The notes: generated by a model from the letters alone, not told the origin. Shown: positions 43,322-52,742, counted from the stretch's first letter. The stretch: 64,000 nt of DNA from Jannaschia maritima (GCF_030973515.1 NZ_JARGZA010000016.1:1-64000); one strand, 5' to 3'. Numbers and translations are program-made.

Positions 43322-43507
43322 TCAGCCGCGGTCCTTCCGGTCGCACCGACGGGCACCGGCGGGACCGTCCAGGACGTCCAGGACGCGTCGGAGGATGCGC
43401 GGTCCCGCCCCGCCGTGGCGGGCATAGAACGCATCCTCCGCGCTCTGGACGGCACGGGGATGCGCGCGGTGGCGGGCCTTGGGGACTGGGATGACGGGGA
43501 TGGCCAT
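43322..43507 (-). CDS. Small hypothetical protein
   Basis: A possible 61-aa basic protein starting with MAIPVIPVPKARHRAHP and ending in a run of Arg/Lys/Asp. GAGAAGGA is placed seven to eight bases before its ATG, and it diverges from the LysR gene with 85 bases between, which are arguments for a real gene. It has no recognised domain, and its amino-acid makeup could be dictated by the high GC content. Confidence 0.35.
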   Translation of the reverse strand: MAIPVIPVPKARHRAHPRAVQSAEDAFYARHGGAGPRILRRVLDVLDGPAGARRCDRKDRG

Positions 43508-43592
43508 GGGGCATTCCTTCTCGTTGGGTCTTGCCATCACGATACCCGTCCGGAAGCCTGACCGCTACGACACGAGATGAAGGGGTCGTTTC

Positions 43593-44432
43593 ATGGTTGG
43601 AACGAAAGGAGACGGCTCGACCGATGCGTCCCGCATCGCCTGGGGGGACCTGGCCGCCTTCCTGGCCATCGCGCGGCATGGCGGACTTACCGCCGCCGCC
43701 CGCGAGACGGGGTCGAGCGCCCCCACGCTGGGACGCCGCATGCGGGCGATGGAACGAACCCTCGGGCGAGACCTGTTCGTGCGGCGGACCCATGGCTATG
43801 ACCTCACGGAAGCGGGGACGCGCCTGCGCGACGACCTGCGCCCGGCGGAGGCGACCATCCTGCGCGCCACCGCGCCGGCCGGCGACGACGTCCTGCCCCT
43901 GGTGCGGATCACGGCCGGAACGTGGACGATGCTGGCCCTGACGGGATTGGCGGGGCGGATCACGGGCACGCCCCCCGACCTGCGCGTGCGGCTGTTGCAG
44001 GGGGAGGACATCCTGTCGATCCCCCGGCGCGAGGCTTCTATCGGGTTCCGCCGCGACCGGCCCACCGAAGCGGGACTGGCCGGGCGGCGCCTGCGGCCCG
44101 TGGCGTTCGCCCCCTATGCCGTCGCCGGCGCCCCCGATCGATGGATCGCGGTGCGCGCGCGGACGCCGTCGGCGCGCTGGGTGGCCGAACGCTGCGGCGA
44201 CGCGGCCGCGGCGGAGGTCGACATGCCGCGACTGGCGCTGGATCTGGCGCTCGCCGGCCTGGGCCGTGTGCTGCTGCCGACCTTCGTCGGCGAGGCGCAG
44301 GCCGATCTCGATCGTGTCGGACCGGAGATAACCGAGCTGGCGCACGATCAGTGGCTGGTCACCCACGACGCGGATCGGGCGCTGCCGGAGATCCGCCGCG
44401 CCCTGGATCGCATCGCCGATCTCATGGCCTGA
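43593..44432 (+). CDS. LysR family transcriptional regulator
   Basis: A 279-aa regulator. The N-terminal winged helix is clear (WGDLAAFLAIARHGGLTAAARETGSSAPTLGRRMRAMERTLGRDLFVRRTHGYDLTEAG, about residues 17-75). The effector domain is shorter than the standard LysR form and its first half is compressed. ATG at 43593. It is transcribed away from a possible small gene and its regulon cannot be told from the window. Confidence 0.87.
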   Translation: MVGTKGDGSTDASRIAWGDLAAFLAIARHGGLTAAARETGSSAPTLGRRMRAMERTLGRDLFVRRTHGYDLTEAGTRLRDDLRPAEATILRATAPAGDDVLPLVRITAGTWTMLALTGLAGRITGTPPDLRVRLLQGEDILSIPRREASIGFRRDRPTEAGLAGRRLRPVAFAPYAVAGAPDRWIAVRARTPSARWVAERCGDAAAAEVDMPRLALDLALAGLGRVLLPTFVGEAQADLDRVGPEITELAHDQWLVTHDADRALPEIRRALDRIADLMA

Positions 44433-44857
44433 CGGAGGTCCCGCTCGCGACGACCAGACGATAGCCGACGTTCAGCGACACCCGTTCGCGTGAGCGCCGT
44501 ACCGCGCGTCCCATTCCCCGTCGTCCCGGTGTGCCATCAGACGCGTCGATCCGCCGGACACGTCGGGGAGGGCCTGAGGGGACGACATCGCGGCCCGCAT
44601 CCTCGGCATGGGCGCGGGCATGGCGGCGAGGGCTGTCGTCGCGGCAGCGGATCCCGCCGCAGGTCAGGCGCTGTCGCGGATGCATCCGGTCGGTGCGTTC
44701 GGCCACGCGATCCTCACAGGCGAGATCCGCCTTCCGTGCCTTTGTCAGGCGTTCGACGGCGATGGTGTCGGTATGGGTGCGGGCGACCATGATCGATTCC
44801 ACCGTTGGTCGAAGGTCATCCCGGGGGTCTGCGTCCAACACGCAACGGGAGAGCGCG
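44433..44857. other. Intergenic region, no convincing gene
   Basis: This 425-base stretch separates the LysR gene from the small barrel-protein gene. On the minus strand a 122-codon open frame could start at 44790 (GGTGGA upstream), but its predicted product is Arg-rich, lacks any recognisable domain and overlaps the LysR 3' end. No RNA gene, repeat or terminator is evident. Confidence 0.45.
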
Positions 44858-45139
44858 ATGTCCGACCAACCCATCCAACCCGGCTTCGGGTTGTTCGCCG
44901 CCGAGGGCGCCACCGCGATCGGAGCCGTGCGCGCCATGCAGGGAAACGAGATGCTGGTCCATGTCGAGAACTACGGCGAGGCGACGCTGGACCGGTCCCA
45001 CGTCGCGTCCGTGCACGACGGCAAGGTGCTCCTGGCGCTGGACCGCCTGCCCGACGACCTGCGCGATGCCGTTCGCCATGCCCATGACGCGGAGGATCGG
45101 CGCTTTCGCGATCACAGCGGGGATGCGCCCGGGACGTGA
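44858..45139 (+). CDS. Small PRC-barrel/DUF2171-like protein
   Basis: A 93-aa cytoplasmic protein with a compact beta pattern (AIGAVRAMQGNEMLVHVENYGEATLDRSHVASVHDGKVLLALDRL) followed by a charged helix containing HAHDAEDR. This pattern resembles the DUF2171/PRC-barrel-like proteins common in alphaproteobacteria, which often respond to stress. ATG at 44858 preceded by GGGAGAG. Function unknown. Confidence 0.65.
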   Translation: MSDQPIQPGFGLFAAEGATAIGAVRAMQGNEMLVHVENYGEATLDRSHVASVHDGKVLLALDRLPDDLRDAVRHAHDAEDRRFRDHSGDAPGT

Positions 45140-45167
45140 CCCGCGCGCCCGCCCCCGTGCGCGGGCT

Positions 45168-46091
45168 TCAGGGGACCGGGCCCGCATGGGACCCCGTCCA
45201 GCCGCTTCGCATCAGCCCGATGAAGGCCGCCGCCGCGGGAGGCAGGGTCCGGCCCGATCGCTTCACGAGGCCCACGCGGCGCATGGCGCCGAACCCTTCG
45301 ATCTCGCGCCGCACGAGCACGGTCATGTTCAGCACGGGAAGCGTCAGGGTGGGCAGGGCCGTGACGCCGAGATCGGCCGCGACGAGCGCGCCCGCCGTCG
45401 CCAGGTGCGAGGCCTCGAAGCGGGGGGAGAGTTCCACGCCGATCCGCAGGCACGCGCCGTCGACGAGCTCCCGGACGCTCGTGCCCTTCGCCATGGCGAT
45501 GAACGGCATCGCGGCGATCTCGGCCCAGTCGTAGCGGCGATCCTCGGCCAACGGCCCGTCGGGCGTGCCCACCGCCACGAAGGGATCGTTCATCAGGGGC
45601 TGGAAATCGAGCCGCCGCCTGGTGGAGACCGTTCCCGCCGCGAAGCCCAGATCGGCCACCCCGCCCTCCACCGCTTCGAGGACGCCGTCGGACAGACCGT
45701 CCATGATCCGCAGATCGACATCGGGATGACGTGCCGCGAAGCGCCGCAGGACGGCGGGCAACAGGCCCGCCGTCACCGACGGAAGACCCGCGATCGTGAG
45801 CCGCCCGTTGCGCGCGGCCAGGAAGTCCTCGAAGTCCCGCATCCCATCCTCAGTCGCGCCGATCGCCCGTTCGGCGGCCCGCAGGAAGGCGAGGCCCGAC
45901 GCCGTCGGCGCGACGTTGCGCGTGTCGCGGTCGAAAAGCCGGGTGCCTTGCCTTCGTTCGAGCGCCGTCACCTGTCGGGACAGTGCGGAGGCGGACAGGC
46001 CGAGCGCCTCGGCCGCGGCCCGAAAGGTTCCGGTTTCGGCGATGGCGACGATGGCGCGAAAATCGGACAGCGTCACATTGATGCGCTTCAT
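45168..46091 (-). CDS. LysR family transcriptional regulator of the TAXI-TRAP/AtuA operon
   Basis: A full-length LysR protein (307 aa): winged helix in residues 5-62 (DFRAIVAIAETGTFRAAAEALGLSASALSRQVTALERRQGTRLF) and a complete two-lobe effector domain. It is divergent from the TAXI-family binding-protein gene with 98 bases between, the classic arrangement of a LysR regulator and its target operon. The coinducer is probably the substrate of that transporter. Confidence 0.93.
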   Translation of the reverse strand: MKRINVTLSDFRAIVAIAETGTFRAAAEALGLSASALSRQVTALERRQGTRLFDRDTRNVAPTASGLAFLRAAERAIGATEDGMRDFEDFLAARNGRLTIAGLPSVTAGLLPAVLRRFAARHPDVDLRIMDGLSDGVLEAVEGGVADLGFAAGTVSTRRRLDFQPLMNDPFVAVGTPDGPLAEDRRYDWAEIAAMPFIAMAKGTSVRELVDGACLRIGVELSPRFEASHLATAGALVAADLGVTALPTLTLPVLNMTVLVRREIEGFGAMRRVGLVKRSGRTLPPAAAAFIGLMRSGWTGSHAGPVP

Positions 46092-46100
46092 GCACCTATA

Positions 46101-46115
46101 ATGCGCATGATCGCA
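46101..46115. promoter_or_regulatory. Candidate LysR operator in the divergent promoter
   Basis: ATGCGCAT (46101-46108), overlapping TGCG (46102-46105) and CGCA (46112-46115), forms small dyads ten bases upstream of the LysR start. It is in the expected place for autoregulation and activation of the divergent TAXI operon, but LysR sites are degenerate and the exact box is uncertain. Confidence 0.35.
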
Positions 46116-46189
46116 CTTCCCGCAATGGTGTCGGGGGGCGATCTGTTTGCCGCGGACGTGACGTCCGACGCGATCCCGGGAGGAAGACC

Positions 46190-47152
46190 ATGAAGTCCAC
46201 GTTCATCGCATTGGCGGGCGCCGTCGCGCTGGCCGGTCCGGCCCACGCTCAGGAACAGGATCTGCTGATCGGTTCCACCTCCGCGTCGTCCAGCCATTAC
46301 GGCTACTTCGTGGCCGTCGGCCAACTCATCAACGAGAACGCGGACGGCGTCTCCGCCTCCGTGGTCGAGACCGGCGCCACGCTCGACAACATCCGCCGCA
46401 TGGCGCGCGGTCAGGTCGATCTGGGCCTCGTGACGACCAACACCGTCCAGCATGCCGCCGCCGGGACGAACGACTTCGAAGGCAACGCCCAGGACCTGAC
46501 GCTTTTGTGGGTCTATACGAACGCCCCGCAGAACGTCATCGTCCGATCCGATTCCGGCGTCGAGGCGCTCGACGGCCTGGAGGGCGTGCGCTTCAACCCG
46601 GGGATACGGGGGTCGTCGACGGAGGCCACCACGGAGGCGGTGTTCGAAACCCTCGACCTTTCCGCCGATTTCGCCCGCGGATCGACCACCGACGTCGTGG
46701 GCGCGATCAAGGACAACCGGATGGCGGGCTACGTGAAGTCCGGTTCGGGCCTGAAGCTCGACGGATCCACCATGGACATCGCGACCTCCACCGATATCCG
46801 CGTCCTGGGACTGGACGACGCGCAGGCCGCGACGTTGGCCGAGGCGATGCCCGACATCTCGATCGTCGACATCCCCGCGGGCGCGGCCGACGGCATTCCG
46901 GCCTACCGGACCTGGAGCTTCGGCGTCGGCGTGGCCGCGCCGTCCTCGTTGGACGAGGAAACGGCCTACAAGATCGTATCCGCCGTGATGGCAGGCCAGG
47001 ACGCGCAGGCCAACGCGATGGCGAGCATCGCCGATACGGACCTGGCGGACCTCACGCTGGAGTTCGGGACCATTCCGCTCCATCCAGGGGCGGCCCGCTG
47101 GTTCGAGGAGAACGGCCACGAGATCCCCGAGAAGCTGCAGCCCGAAGGCTGA
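46190..47152 (+). CDS. TAXI-family TRAP transporter solute-binding protein
   Basis: Periplasmic binding protein (320 aa) with a signal peptide ending at AHA-Q (about residue 20) and GGAGGAAG before the ATG. The TAXI fold is seen in the opening LLIGSTSASSSHYGYFVAVGQLINE and the VSASVVETGATLDNIRRMARGQVDLGLVTTNT block. TAXI proteins deliver substrate to a fused permease, which is the next gene. The ligand is unknown but probably a carboxylate; the AtuA-type genes downstream hint at an acyclic acid. Confidence 0.92.
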   Translation: MKSTFIALAGAVALAGPAHAQEQDLLIGSTSASSSHYGYFVAVGQLINENADGVSASVVETGATLDNIRRMARGQVDLGLVTTNTVQHAAAGTNDFEGNAQDLTLLWVYTNAPQNVIVRSDSGVEALDGLEGVRFNPGIRGSSTEATTEAVFETLDLSADFARGSTTDVVGAIKDNRMAGYVKSGSGLKLDGSTMDIATSTDIRVLGLDDAQAATLAEAMPDISIVDIPAGAADGIPAYRTWSFGVGVAAPSSLDEETAYKIVSAVMAGQDAQANAMASIADTDLADLTLEFGTIPLHPGAARWFEENGHEIPEKLQPEG

Positions 47153-47156
47153 GGTC

Positions 47157-49034
47157 GTGGCCGATGGGACGTCCCCTGCCCTGGCCGGGGTTCAGCGAAC
47201 CCTGGCCGTCGCGGTCGGCGCCTTCGTCTTCTATACCGCAGCGACGGGTCCGTTCGAGGGGCTGATCCAGCGCGCGGTCTTCCTCGCCCTCGTGACCTGC
47301 CTGGGATTCGCGTTGTTTCCCCTCGGTGGGGGCAGGCCGTGGCGCCCGGTGGGCCTTGCGGTCGACCTCGCCCTGGCGGGGATCGCGGTGGCGGCCTGCG
47401 GCTACGTGGTCTGGAACTTCGAGACGATCATGGGCTCCCTGCCCTGGGCCACGACGCTCGACACCGTTCTGACCATCGGGCTGGTCGCAGCGGTCCTGGA
47501 ACTCGGGCGGCGGACGGTCGGCTTGATCTTCCCCGTTCTGGTGATCGCGGGACTGGCCTATGCGCTCTTCGGCGACGTCCTGCCCGGCGCGCTGCACCAT
47601 CGCGGCTTCGACGCGGCCTTCGTGACCGAAACGGTGTTCCTGGGGGATCTGGGCATCTGGGGAATGCTGACGGGCGTGGCCGCGACGATCATCGCGGCCT
47701 TCGTCCTGTTCGGCGCGCTGCTGCTGCATACGGGCGGCGGGCAGACCTTCATGGACTTCGCCATGCGGATCGGGGGGCGCCAGCCCGGCGGCGCGGCCAA
47801 GATCGCGACGATCGCCAGCGGCCTGTTCGGGATGATCTCCGGGTCGGCGGTCGCCAACGTGGCCACGACCGGCAACTTCACGATTCCGATGATGGTGCGC
47901 CTGGGCTATCCCCGCCCCTTCGCCGCGGCCGTCGAGGCGGTCGCCTCCACCGGGGGGCAGATCGCGCCGCCGATCATGGGCGCCGCCGCCTTCGTCATGG
48001 CCGAGATCCTCGGCATGTCCTATTGGACGATCATCCTGGGCGCGATCCTGCCCGCGCTTCTGTTCTACGTCTCGGTGTTCATGACGGTCCATTTCGTCGC
48101 GATCCGACGCGACCTCGCGCTGGTCCCGGAGGCGGACCTGCCGGCTTGGTCGGTCATCCGGGCGCCGCGCCGGGTGCTGCCGATCCTGTGCGCCCTGGGG
48201 GGCCTGGGGATCGGCATCTATCTGGGGCGGTCCATCGCGACGTCGGCTTTCTACGGCATCGTGGGCCTGCTGGTCGCATTCGTGGCCACGCGGGCCGGAC
48301 GCATGGCCCCCCGCGAGATGGGCGGCCGCGTCCTGTCGGGGGTGGAGGACGCGGGCAAGGGCATGGTCATCATCGGCGTCCTGCTGGCCGGCGCGCAGGT
48401 CCTGGTGTCGATGATCAACCTGACCGGCATCGGCGTCACGCTGTCCTCCCTGATCGTCGCGTGGGCGGGGGACGTCCCGGTCCTCGTCGCGCTGATCGTC
48501 GGCCTGGTCTGCCTGGTGATGGGGATGGGGCTGCCCACGACCGCGGCCTACGTGCTGGTCGCAGCCGTGCTGGCGCCGGCCCTAACGGCGGTCGGGGTCG
48601 ACCCGCTCGCCGCGCATCTCTTCGTCTTCTACTTCGCGACGATATCGGTCATCACGCCGCCCGTCTGCGTCGCGGTCTTCGTCGGGTCGGGCATCGCAGA
48701 TACGAACTGGCTGCCCGCGGCGGGAGAGGCGGTGCGTCTGGCCGCCGTGACCTATGTGGTGCCGTTCCTCCTGCTGCTCTATCCGGGCATGACGATGCAG
48801 GGCGGGACGTTCGACCTGATCGAAGCGGTCGCGGCGGGGCTGGCGCTCGTGATCGCCATACCGGCCCTTCTGGCGGGGGCCGACCTGACGGGGCACCGCA
48901 TGCGGGACGCCGCCGCCTTGCTGGCGGTCGTCGTCCTGGCGATCTGGCCGCAGCCGGCGACCCCGTTCCTGGCGCTGGGCATCCTGGCCGCGCTCCATGC
49001 GTTCGGACGCATGCGGCGGGGGATCGCCGCTTGA
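47157..49034 (+). CDS. TRAP transporter fused 4TM/12TM permease
   Basis: Membrane protein (625 aa) in which the small and large TRAP permease subunits are fused, the standard partner of TAXI proteins. The first about 130 residues hold the four DctQ-like helices; the rest is DctM-like with GLFGMISGSAVANVATTGNFTIPMM, the ASTGGQIAPPIMGAAAFVMAE block and a late VITPPVCVAVFVGS motif. The GTG at 47157 has GAGG only a few bases upstream. Its stop overlaps the AtuA-type gene start by four bases (TTGA). Confidence 0.93.
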   Translation: MADGTSPALAGVQRTLAVAVGAFVFYTAATGPFEGLIQRAVFLALVTCLGFALFPLGGGRPWRPVGLAVDLALAGIAVAACGYVVWNFETIMGSLPWATTLDTVLTIGLVAAVLELGRRTVGLIFPVLVIAGLAYALFGDVLPGALHHRGFDAAFVTETVFLGDLGIWGMLTGVAATIIAAFVLFGALLLHTGGGQTFMDFAMRIGGRQPGGAAKIATIASGLFGMISGSAVANVATTGNFTIPMMVRLGYPRPFAAAVEAVASTGGQIAPPIMGAAAFVMAEILGMSYWTIILGAILPALLFYVSVFMTVHFVAIRRDLALVPEADLPAWSVIRAPRRVLPILCALGGLGIGIYLGRSIATSAFYGIVGLLVAFVATRAGRMAPREMGGRVLSGVEDAGKGMVIIGVLLAGAQVLVSMINLTGIGVTLSSLIVAWAGDVPVLVALIVGLVCLVMGMGLPTTAAYVLVAAVLAPALTAVGVDPLAAHLFVFYFATISVITPPVCVAVFVGSGIADTNWLPAAGEAVRLAAVTYVVPFLLLLYPGMTMQGGTFDLIEAVAAGLALVIAIPALLAGADLTGHRMRDAAALLAVVVLAIWPQPATPFLALGILAALHAFGRMRRGIAA

Positions 49035-50371
49035 GCGAGGTTCGGACCGTCCGGATCGGGACCGGCGCGGGTTTCGCGGGCGACCGGATCGCCCCGGCCG
49101 TGGACCTGGCCAAGCGCGGGGCGCTGGACTTCCTGGTGTTCGAATGCCTGGCGGAGCGGACCATCGCGCTGGCGCAGCAGGCGCGTCTGCACGATCCCTC
49201 CGGCGGGTTCGACCGCCTGTTGGAGCGGCGGTTGCGGGCGGTCCTGCCGGCCTGCCACGCGAACGGGACGCGCATCGTCACCAACATGGGGGCTGCCAAT
49301 CCCCGTGCCGCGGCGCGCAGGGCAGCGGACGTGGCGCGGGACCTGGGGCTCAGGGGGCTGCGCGTGGCGGCCGTGCTGGGCGACGACGTGCTTGACCGAA
49401 CCGGCGACATCGCCCTGGACGAACTGGGCGCGACGGTGCGGGAACTAGGCGACCGCGTGATCTCGGCCAACGCCTATACCGGCATCCGCGGCATCGTCGC
49501 GGCGCTGGACGCAGGCGCCGACGTGGTGGTCTGCGGCCGCGTCGCGGATCCCGCGCTGTTCGTGGCGCCGCTGGTGCAGACCCATCGGTGGGCGATGGAC
49601 GACTGGGATCGTCTGGGCAAGGGCACGCTGATCGGCCACCTGCTGGAATGCGCGGCGCAGGTCACGGGCGGCTACTTCGCCGATCCCGGACGGAAGGACG
49701 TGCCCAACTTGGCCGAGATCGGGTTCCCGATCGCGGAGGTCGGAGCGGACGGGAATGCCGTCGTCTCGAAGTTGGAGGGGACGGGCGGCCAGGTCACCCG
49801 GGCTACCTGCATCGAGCAACTCCTCTACGAGGTCCACGATCCGGCGGCCTACATGCAACCTGACGTGATCGCGGATTTCTCGCAGGTCCAGTTCGAGCGG
49901 ATCGGCCCGGATCGGGTCCGGGTCACCGGTGGGACAGGCCGTCGCGCGCCGGCTATGCTGAAGGTCTCCGTCGGCTATCGGGACGGCTGGATCGGCGAGG
50001 GGCAGATCTCCTATGCCGGGTCGGGTTGCGTCGCGCGGGGCCGCCTCGCGGCCGACCTCGTGACGGCGCGCCTCGGACCGCTGGGCGATGACGTCCTCGA
50101 ACGGCGCAGCGATCTGATCGGATACGATGCCGTTTCGCGCGCGGTCCGCGATCCCCGCCCGGACCCCCCCGAGATACGCATGAGATTCGCGGCACGGTGC
50201 CGGACGCGGGCCGGTGCGCATCGCGTCGCCGAGGAGGTCGAAGGCCTCTATCTCTGCGGACCCTCGGGCGGCGGCGGCTTCACGGGCCGGACCCAGGAGG
50301 TCGTGGCGATCGCGTCCGGCTACATCGCGGCCCCGGACGTTTGCCAGACCCACGAGATGACGGAGACCTGA
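49031..50371 (+). CDS. AtuA/DUF1446 family protein
   Basis: A 446-aa cytoplasmic protein matching the main domain of AtuA, required for acyclic terpene (citronellol/geraniol) use in Pseudomonas, whose biochemical role is unclear. Typical segments are IGTGAGFAGDRIAPAVDLA, GTRIVTNMGAANP, DVVVCGRVADPALFVAPL, LLECAAQVTGGYFADPG and the C-terminal PSGGGGFTGRT. In many proteins this domain is followed by an about 100-aa C-terminal domain; here that is a separate gene one base downstream. TTG start with a four-base overlap to the permease stop. Confidence 0.85.
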   Translation: MSEVRTVRIGTGAGFAGDRIAPAVDLAKRGALDFLVFECLAERTIALAQQARLHDPSGGFDRLLERRLRAVLPACHANGTRIVTNMGAANPRAAARRAADVARDLGLRGLRVAAVLGDDVLDRTGDIALDELGATVRELGDRVISANAYTGIRGIVAALDAGADVVVCGRVADPALFVAPLVQTHRWAMDDWDRLGKGTLIGHLLECAAQVTGGYFADPGRKDVPNLAEIGFPIAEVGADGNAVVSKLEGTGGQVTRATCIEQLLYEVHDPAAYMQPDVIADFSQVQFERIGPDRVRVTGGTGRRAPAMLKVSVGYRDGWIGEGQISYAGSGCVARGRLAADLVTARLGPLGDDVLERRSDLIGYDAVSRAVRDPRPDPPEIRMRFAARCRTRAGAHRVAEEVEGLYLCGPSGGGGFTGRTQEVVAIASGYIAAPDVCQTHEMTET

Positions 50372-50372
50372 G

Positions 50373-50702
50373 ATGCGACTGCGCGACATCGCCCATGCGC
50401 GGACGGGCGACAAGGGCGACACGTCCAACATCTCGGTCATCGCCTATCGGGCGCGGGACTGGCCCCTGATCGAGCGGACGATGACCGCCGAACGCGTGGC
50501 GCGGCATTTCGGTATCGAACGCGCCGATGCGGTCTCGCGCTACGCGCTGCCGCAGCTCCACGCCCTGAACTTCGTCCTGCGCGGATTCCTGACGGGCGGC
50601 GTCACCCGGTCGCTGGCGATCGATGCCCATGGCAAGTGCCTGGGCGCCACCCTCCTGGACATCGAGATGGAGGCGGGGGGCGAAAGCCTCCCCCGACCCT
50701 AG
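50373..50702 (+). CDS. AtuA-associated small protein (split C-terminal domain)
   Basis: A 109-aa protein that begins with LRDIAHARTGDKGDTSNISVIAY, the signature of the domain normally fused to the C-terminus of AtuA proteins. It also contains the LPQLHALNFVLRGFLTGGVTRSLAIDAHGK segment of that domain. The two gene products probably assemble. It starts two bases after the AtuA-type gene stop, the last gene of the TAXI operon. Confidence 0.83.
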   Translation: MRLRDIAHARTGDKGDTSNISVIAYRARDWPLIERTMTAERVARHFGIERADAVSRYALPQLHALNFVLRGFLTGGVTRSLAIDAHGKCLGATLLDIEMEAGGESLPRP

Positions 50703-50781
50703 GGCGTCGAGGCGTTCGCTGCCGCGGCATGATCGAGGATGCCGGACGGTCGTTTCCGCAGACCCCGTCGGCCGCCGTCCA

Positions 50782-51792
50782 TCAGGCCCCGTGCCGCGTG
50801 GTGGATCGGAGCACCAGCGTCGGCTCGATGCGGACCGGTTCGGGGATGACGGCATGTTCCGCGATCGCGTCCATCAACAGGTTGATGCTTCGGCCGACCA
50901 TCGTTTCCACGGGTTGCCGGACGGATGTCAGATCGAAGCTGGGCCAGGCGGATTGCGGCACGTCGTCGTAGCCCACGACCGCGAGATCCCGGGGCACGCG
51001 CAGCCCGAACTCGTGCCGTGCGACGTCGAGGGCCGCGAACGCCATCTGGTCGTCGCCGCAGAACAGGGCGTCCGGCCGGTCGGATCGCGCCAACAGCGTC
51101 CGCGCCGCGTCGCGAGCGACGTCGTAGCGGTAGTTCCCCACCGCACGGCTGTGGAGCGTATGCCCCGCCTCGGACAGGGCGGCGCGAAACCCCGCTTCCC
51201 GGTCGATCTGGGTCGACGCCCCCTCGAACCCGGCGAGATGCGCGATGCGCCGGGGCCTGCCGCGCAGCAATGCGCGGGCCGCCAGCCGTCCGCCGGCGAC
51301 GTTGTCGGTCGTCACCGCGAGCATGTCGGCCCCGGGTTGATCGCGGTTGAACAGCAGCACCGGAATGTCCAGCGCGGCGCACCGCCGCGCAAGCGTGGAG
51401 CCGAGCGAGATCGAGACCATGACGATCGCGTCGACCTGGTAGTCCAGGATGCGTTGGAGGACGGGTTCCACGTCGCCCAGCGTCGGCGAGGCGGTGAACA
51501 GCAGCACGTGATAGCCTTCGGCCTGCAACGCGATCGACAACCGTTCGACCACGTCGGGATAGAACGGGTTGTCGAGATAGTAGACGACGAGGCCCACGAT
51601 CCGGCTGCGTCCGGTGATGAGCGTCCGTGCCGTCGCGTTCGGGCGATAGCCCAGTTCCTCCGCCGCGCGCCGGACCTTCGCGGCCATGCGGGGCGACACG
51701 GACGTTCCCGGCGTGAAGGCCCGCGAAACCGCCGACTGGCTGACGCCCGCATGGCGCGCCACGTCCTGAGCGGTGATCCTGCGGTTGCCCAT
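50782..51792 (-). CDS. LacI family transcriptional regulator
   Basis: A 336-aa regulator with an N-terminal LacI helix-turn-helix and hinge (ITAQDVARHAGVSQSAVSRAF, then RPNATARTLITGRS) and a periplasmic-binding-protein-like effector domain. It is the last gene of the ABC transporter operon and is presumably the sensor for its substrate. A near-perfect LacI-type operator, TTGCATACGAATGCAA, lies at 56388-56403 at the far end of the same module, between the SnoaL-type and HisD-type genes. Confidence 0.93.
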   Translation of the reverse strand: MGNRRITAQDVARHAGVSQSAVSRAFTPGTSVSPRMAAKVRRAAEELGYRPNATARTLITGRSRIVGLVVYYLDNPFYPDVVERLSIALQAEGYHVLLFTASPTLGDVEPVLQRILDYQVDAIVMVSISLGSTLARRCAALDIPVLLFNRDQPGADMLAVTTDNVAGGRLAARALLRGRPRRIAHLAGFEGASTQIDREAGFRAALSEAGHTLHSRAVGNYRYDVARDAARTLLARSDRPDALFCGDDQMAFAALDVARHEFGLRVPRDLAVVGYDDVPQSAWPSFDLTSVRQPVETMVGRSINLLMDAIAEHAVIPEPVRIEPTLVLRSTTRHGA

Positions 51793-51854
51793 GGCGCGCC
51801 CCCATCTGCCGACCGCCATATGGCGCAGCGGCGCGGCACTTGCGAGGGCCGGTC

Positions 51855-52742
51855 CTACCCCTTCACGGCACCGGCCGTCAGGCCGCCCACGATCTGACGC
51901 TGAAAGAACAGGACCAAGACGAACAGGGGCACCGTCGCGGACACGACCGCGGCCACGGCGTACATGATCGCCCCCTCGGTCTGCACCGTTCCCAGGAAGG
52001 ACGCGATCTTCGGGACCATGGTCTGGTTGTCCTGGTTCAAAAGCAGGGCCGTCACCACGAAGTCGTTGTAGGCCAGAAGGAAGCTGAACAGCCCCGTGGT
52101 GATGACGCCGGGCCACATCACCGGGATGATGACCAGCCGGAACGCCTGGAACTGGCTGCACCCGTCCACCATCGCGCTCTCGTCCAGGTCGCGTGGCACG
52201 GACAGGAAGAAGCTGTGCAGCATCCAGATGGTGAAGGGCTGATTGATCGCGACGAGCACGACGATCGCGGTCGGCAGGACGCCCCAGACGTTCAGCTCGA
52301 AGAAGGGCAGCAGGTAGCCCGACACCAGCGTGATGTGCGGCATCGCCCGGAAGATCAGCGCCCCGATCAGCAGCCAGAACGCGTATTGGCGCGACGACCG
52401 CGACAGGGCGTAGCCCGCCAGCGTGCCGACCATCAGCGAGACGGAGGTGACGCAGAGCACCACGAGCCCGGTGTTCAAGGCCGCGCGCCAGAACTCCCGC
52501 TCGATCCACGCACCGGCATAGCCGTCGCCCGTGAAGGCGTCCCCCGTCTGCTGGATCGTGTTCACCCCGAAGATCGCGTTGCGCCAATCCTCGCGGCTGA
52601 AGAAGTCCGCCTGGACCTTGAACGACCCCCAGAGCGTCCACAGGAACGGCACGGTCGCCGCGATCAGCCAGACCGTCAGGAAGATCAGGGCGACCGTGCG
52701 CGCGCGGGACCGGCGCCCCAGGACCGATACGGGTCCGCTCAC
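51855..52742 (-). CDS. Carbohydrate ABC transporter permease (MalG-like)
   Basis: Membrane permease (295 aa) with six predicted helices. The EAA loop typical of binding-protein-dependent permeases is visible (DESAMVDGCSQFQAFRLVIIPVMWPGV, about residues 190-216). The GTG at 52742 overlaps the stop of the MalF-like gene by four bases. It is the second permease of a sugar-type importer; the ATPase that should energise it is not encoded in this cluster. Confidence 0.92.
   Translation of the reverse strand: MSGPVSVLGRRSRARTVALIFLTVWLIAATVPFLWTLWGSFKVQADFFSREDWRNAIFGVNTIQQTGDAFTGDGYAGAWIEREFWRAALNTGLVVLCVTSVSLMVGTLAGYALSRSSRQYAFWLLIGALIFRAMPHITLVSGYLLPFFELNVWGVLPTAIVVLVAINQPFTIWMLHSFFLSVPRDLDESAMVDGCSQFQAFRLVIIPVMWPGVITTGLFSFLLAYNDFVVTALLLNQDNQTMVPKIASFLGTVQTEGAIMYAVAAVVSATVPLFVLVLFFQRQIVGGLTAGAVKG

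Noticed and set aside
44422-44790. Minus-strand open frame (about 122 codons) between LysR and small barrel-protein genes
   Set aside because: Start has a possible ribosome-binding site but the product is Arg-rich, domain-less and overlaps the LysR end. Not supported without conservation.
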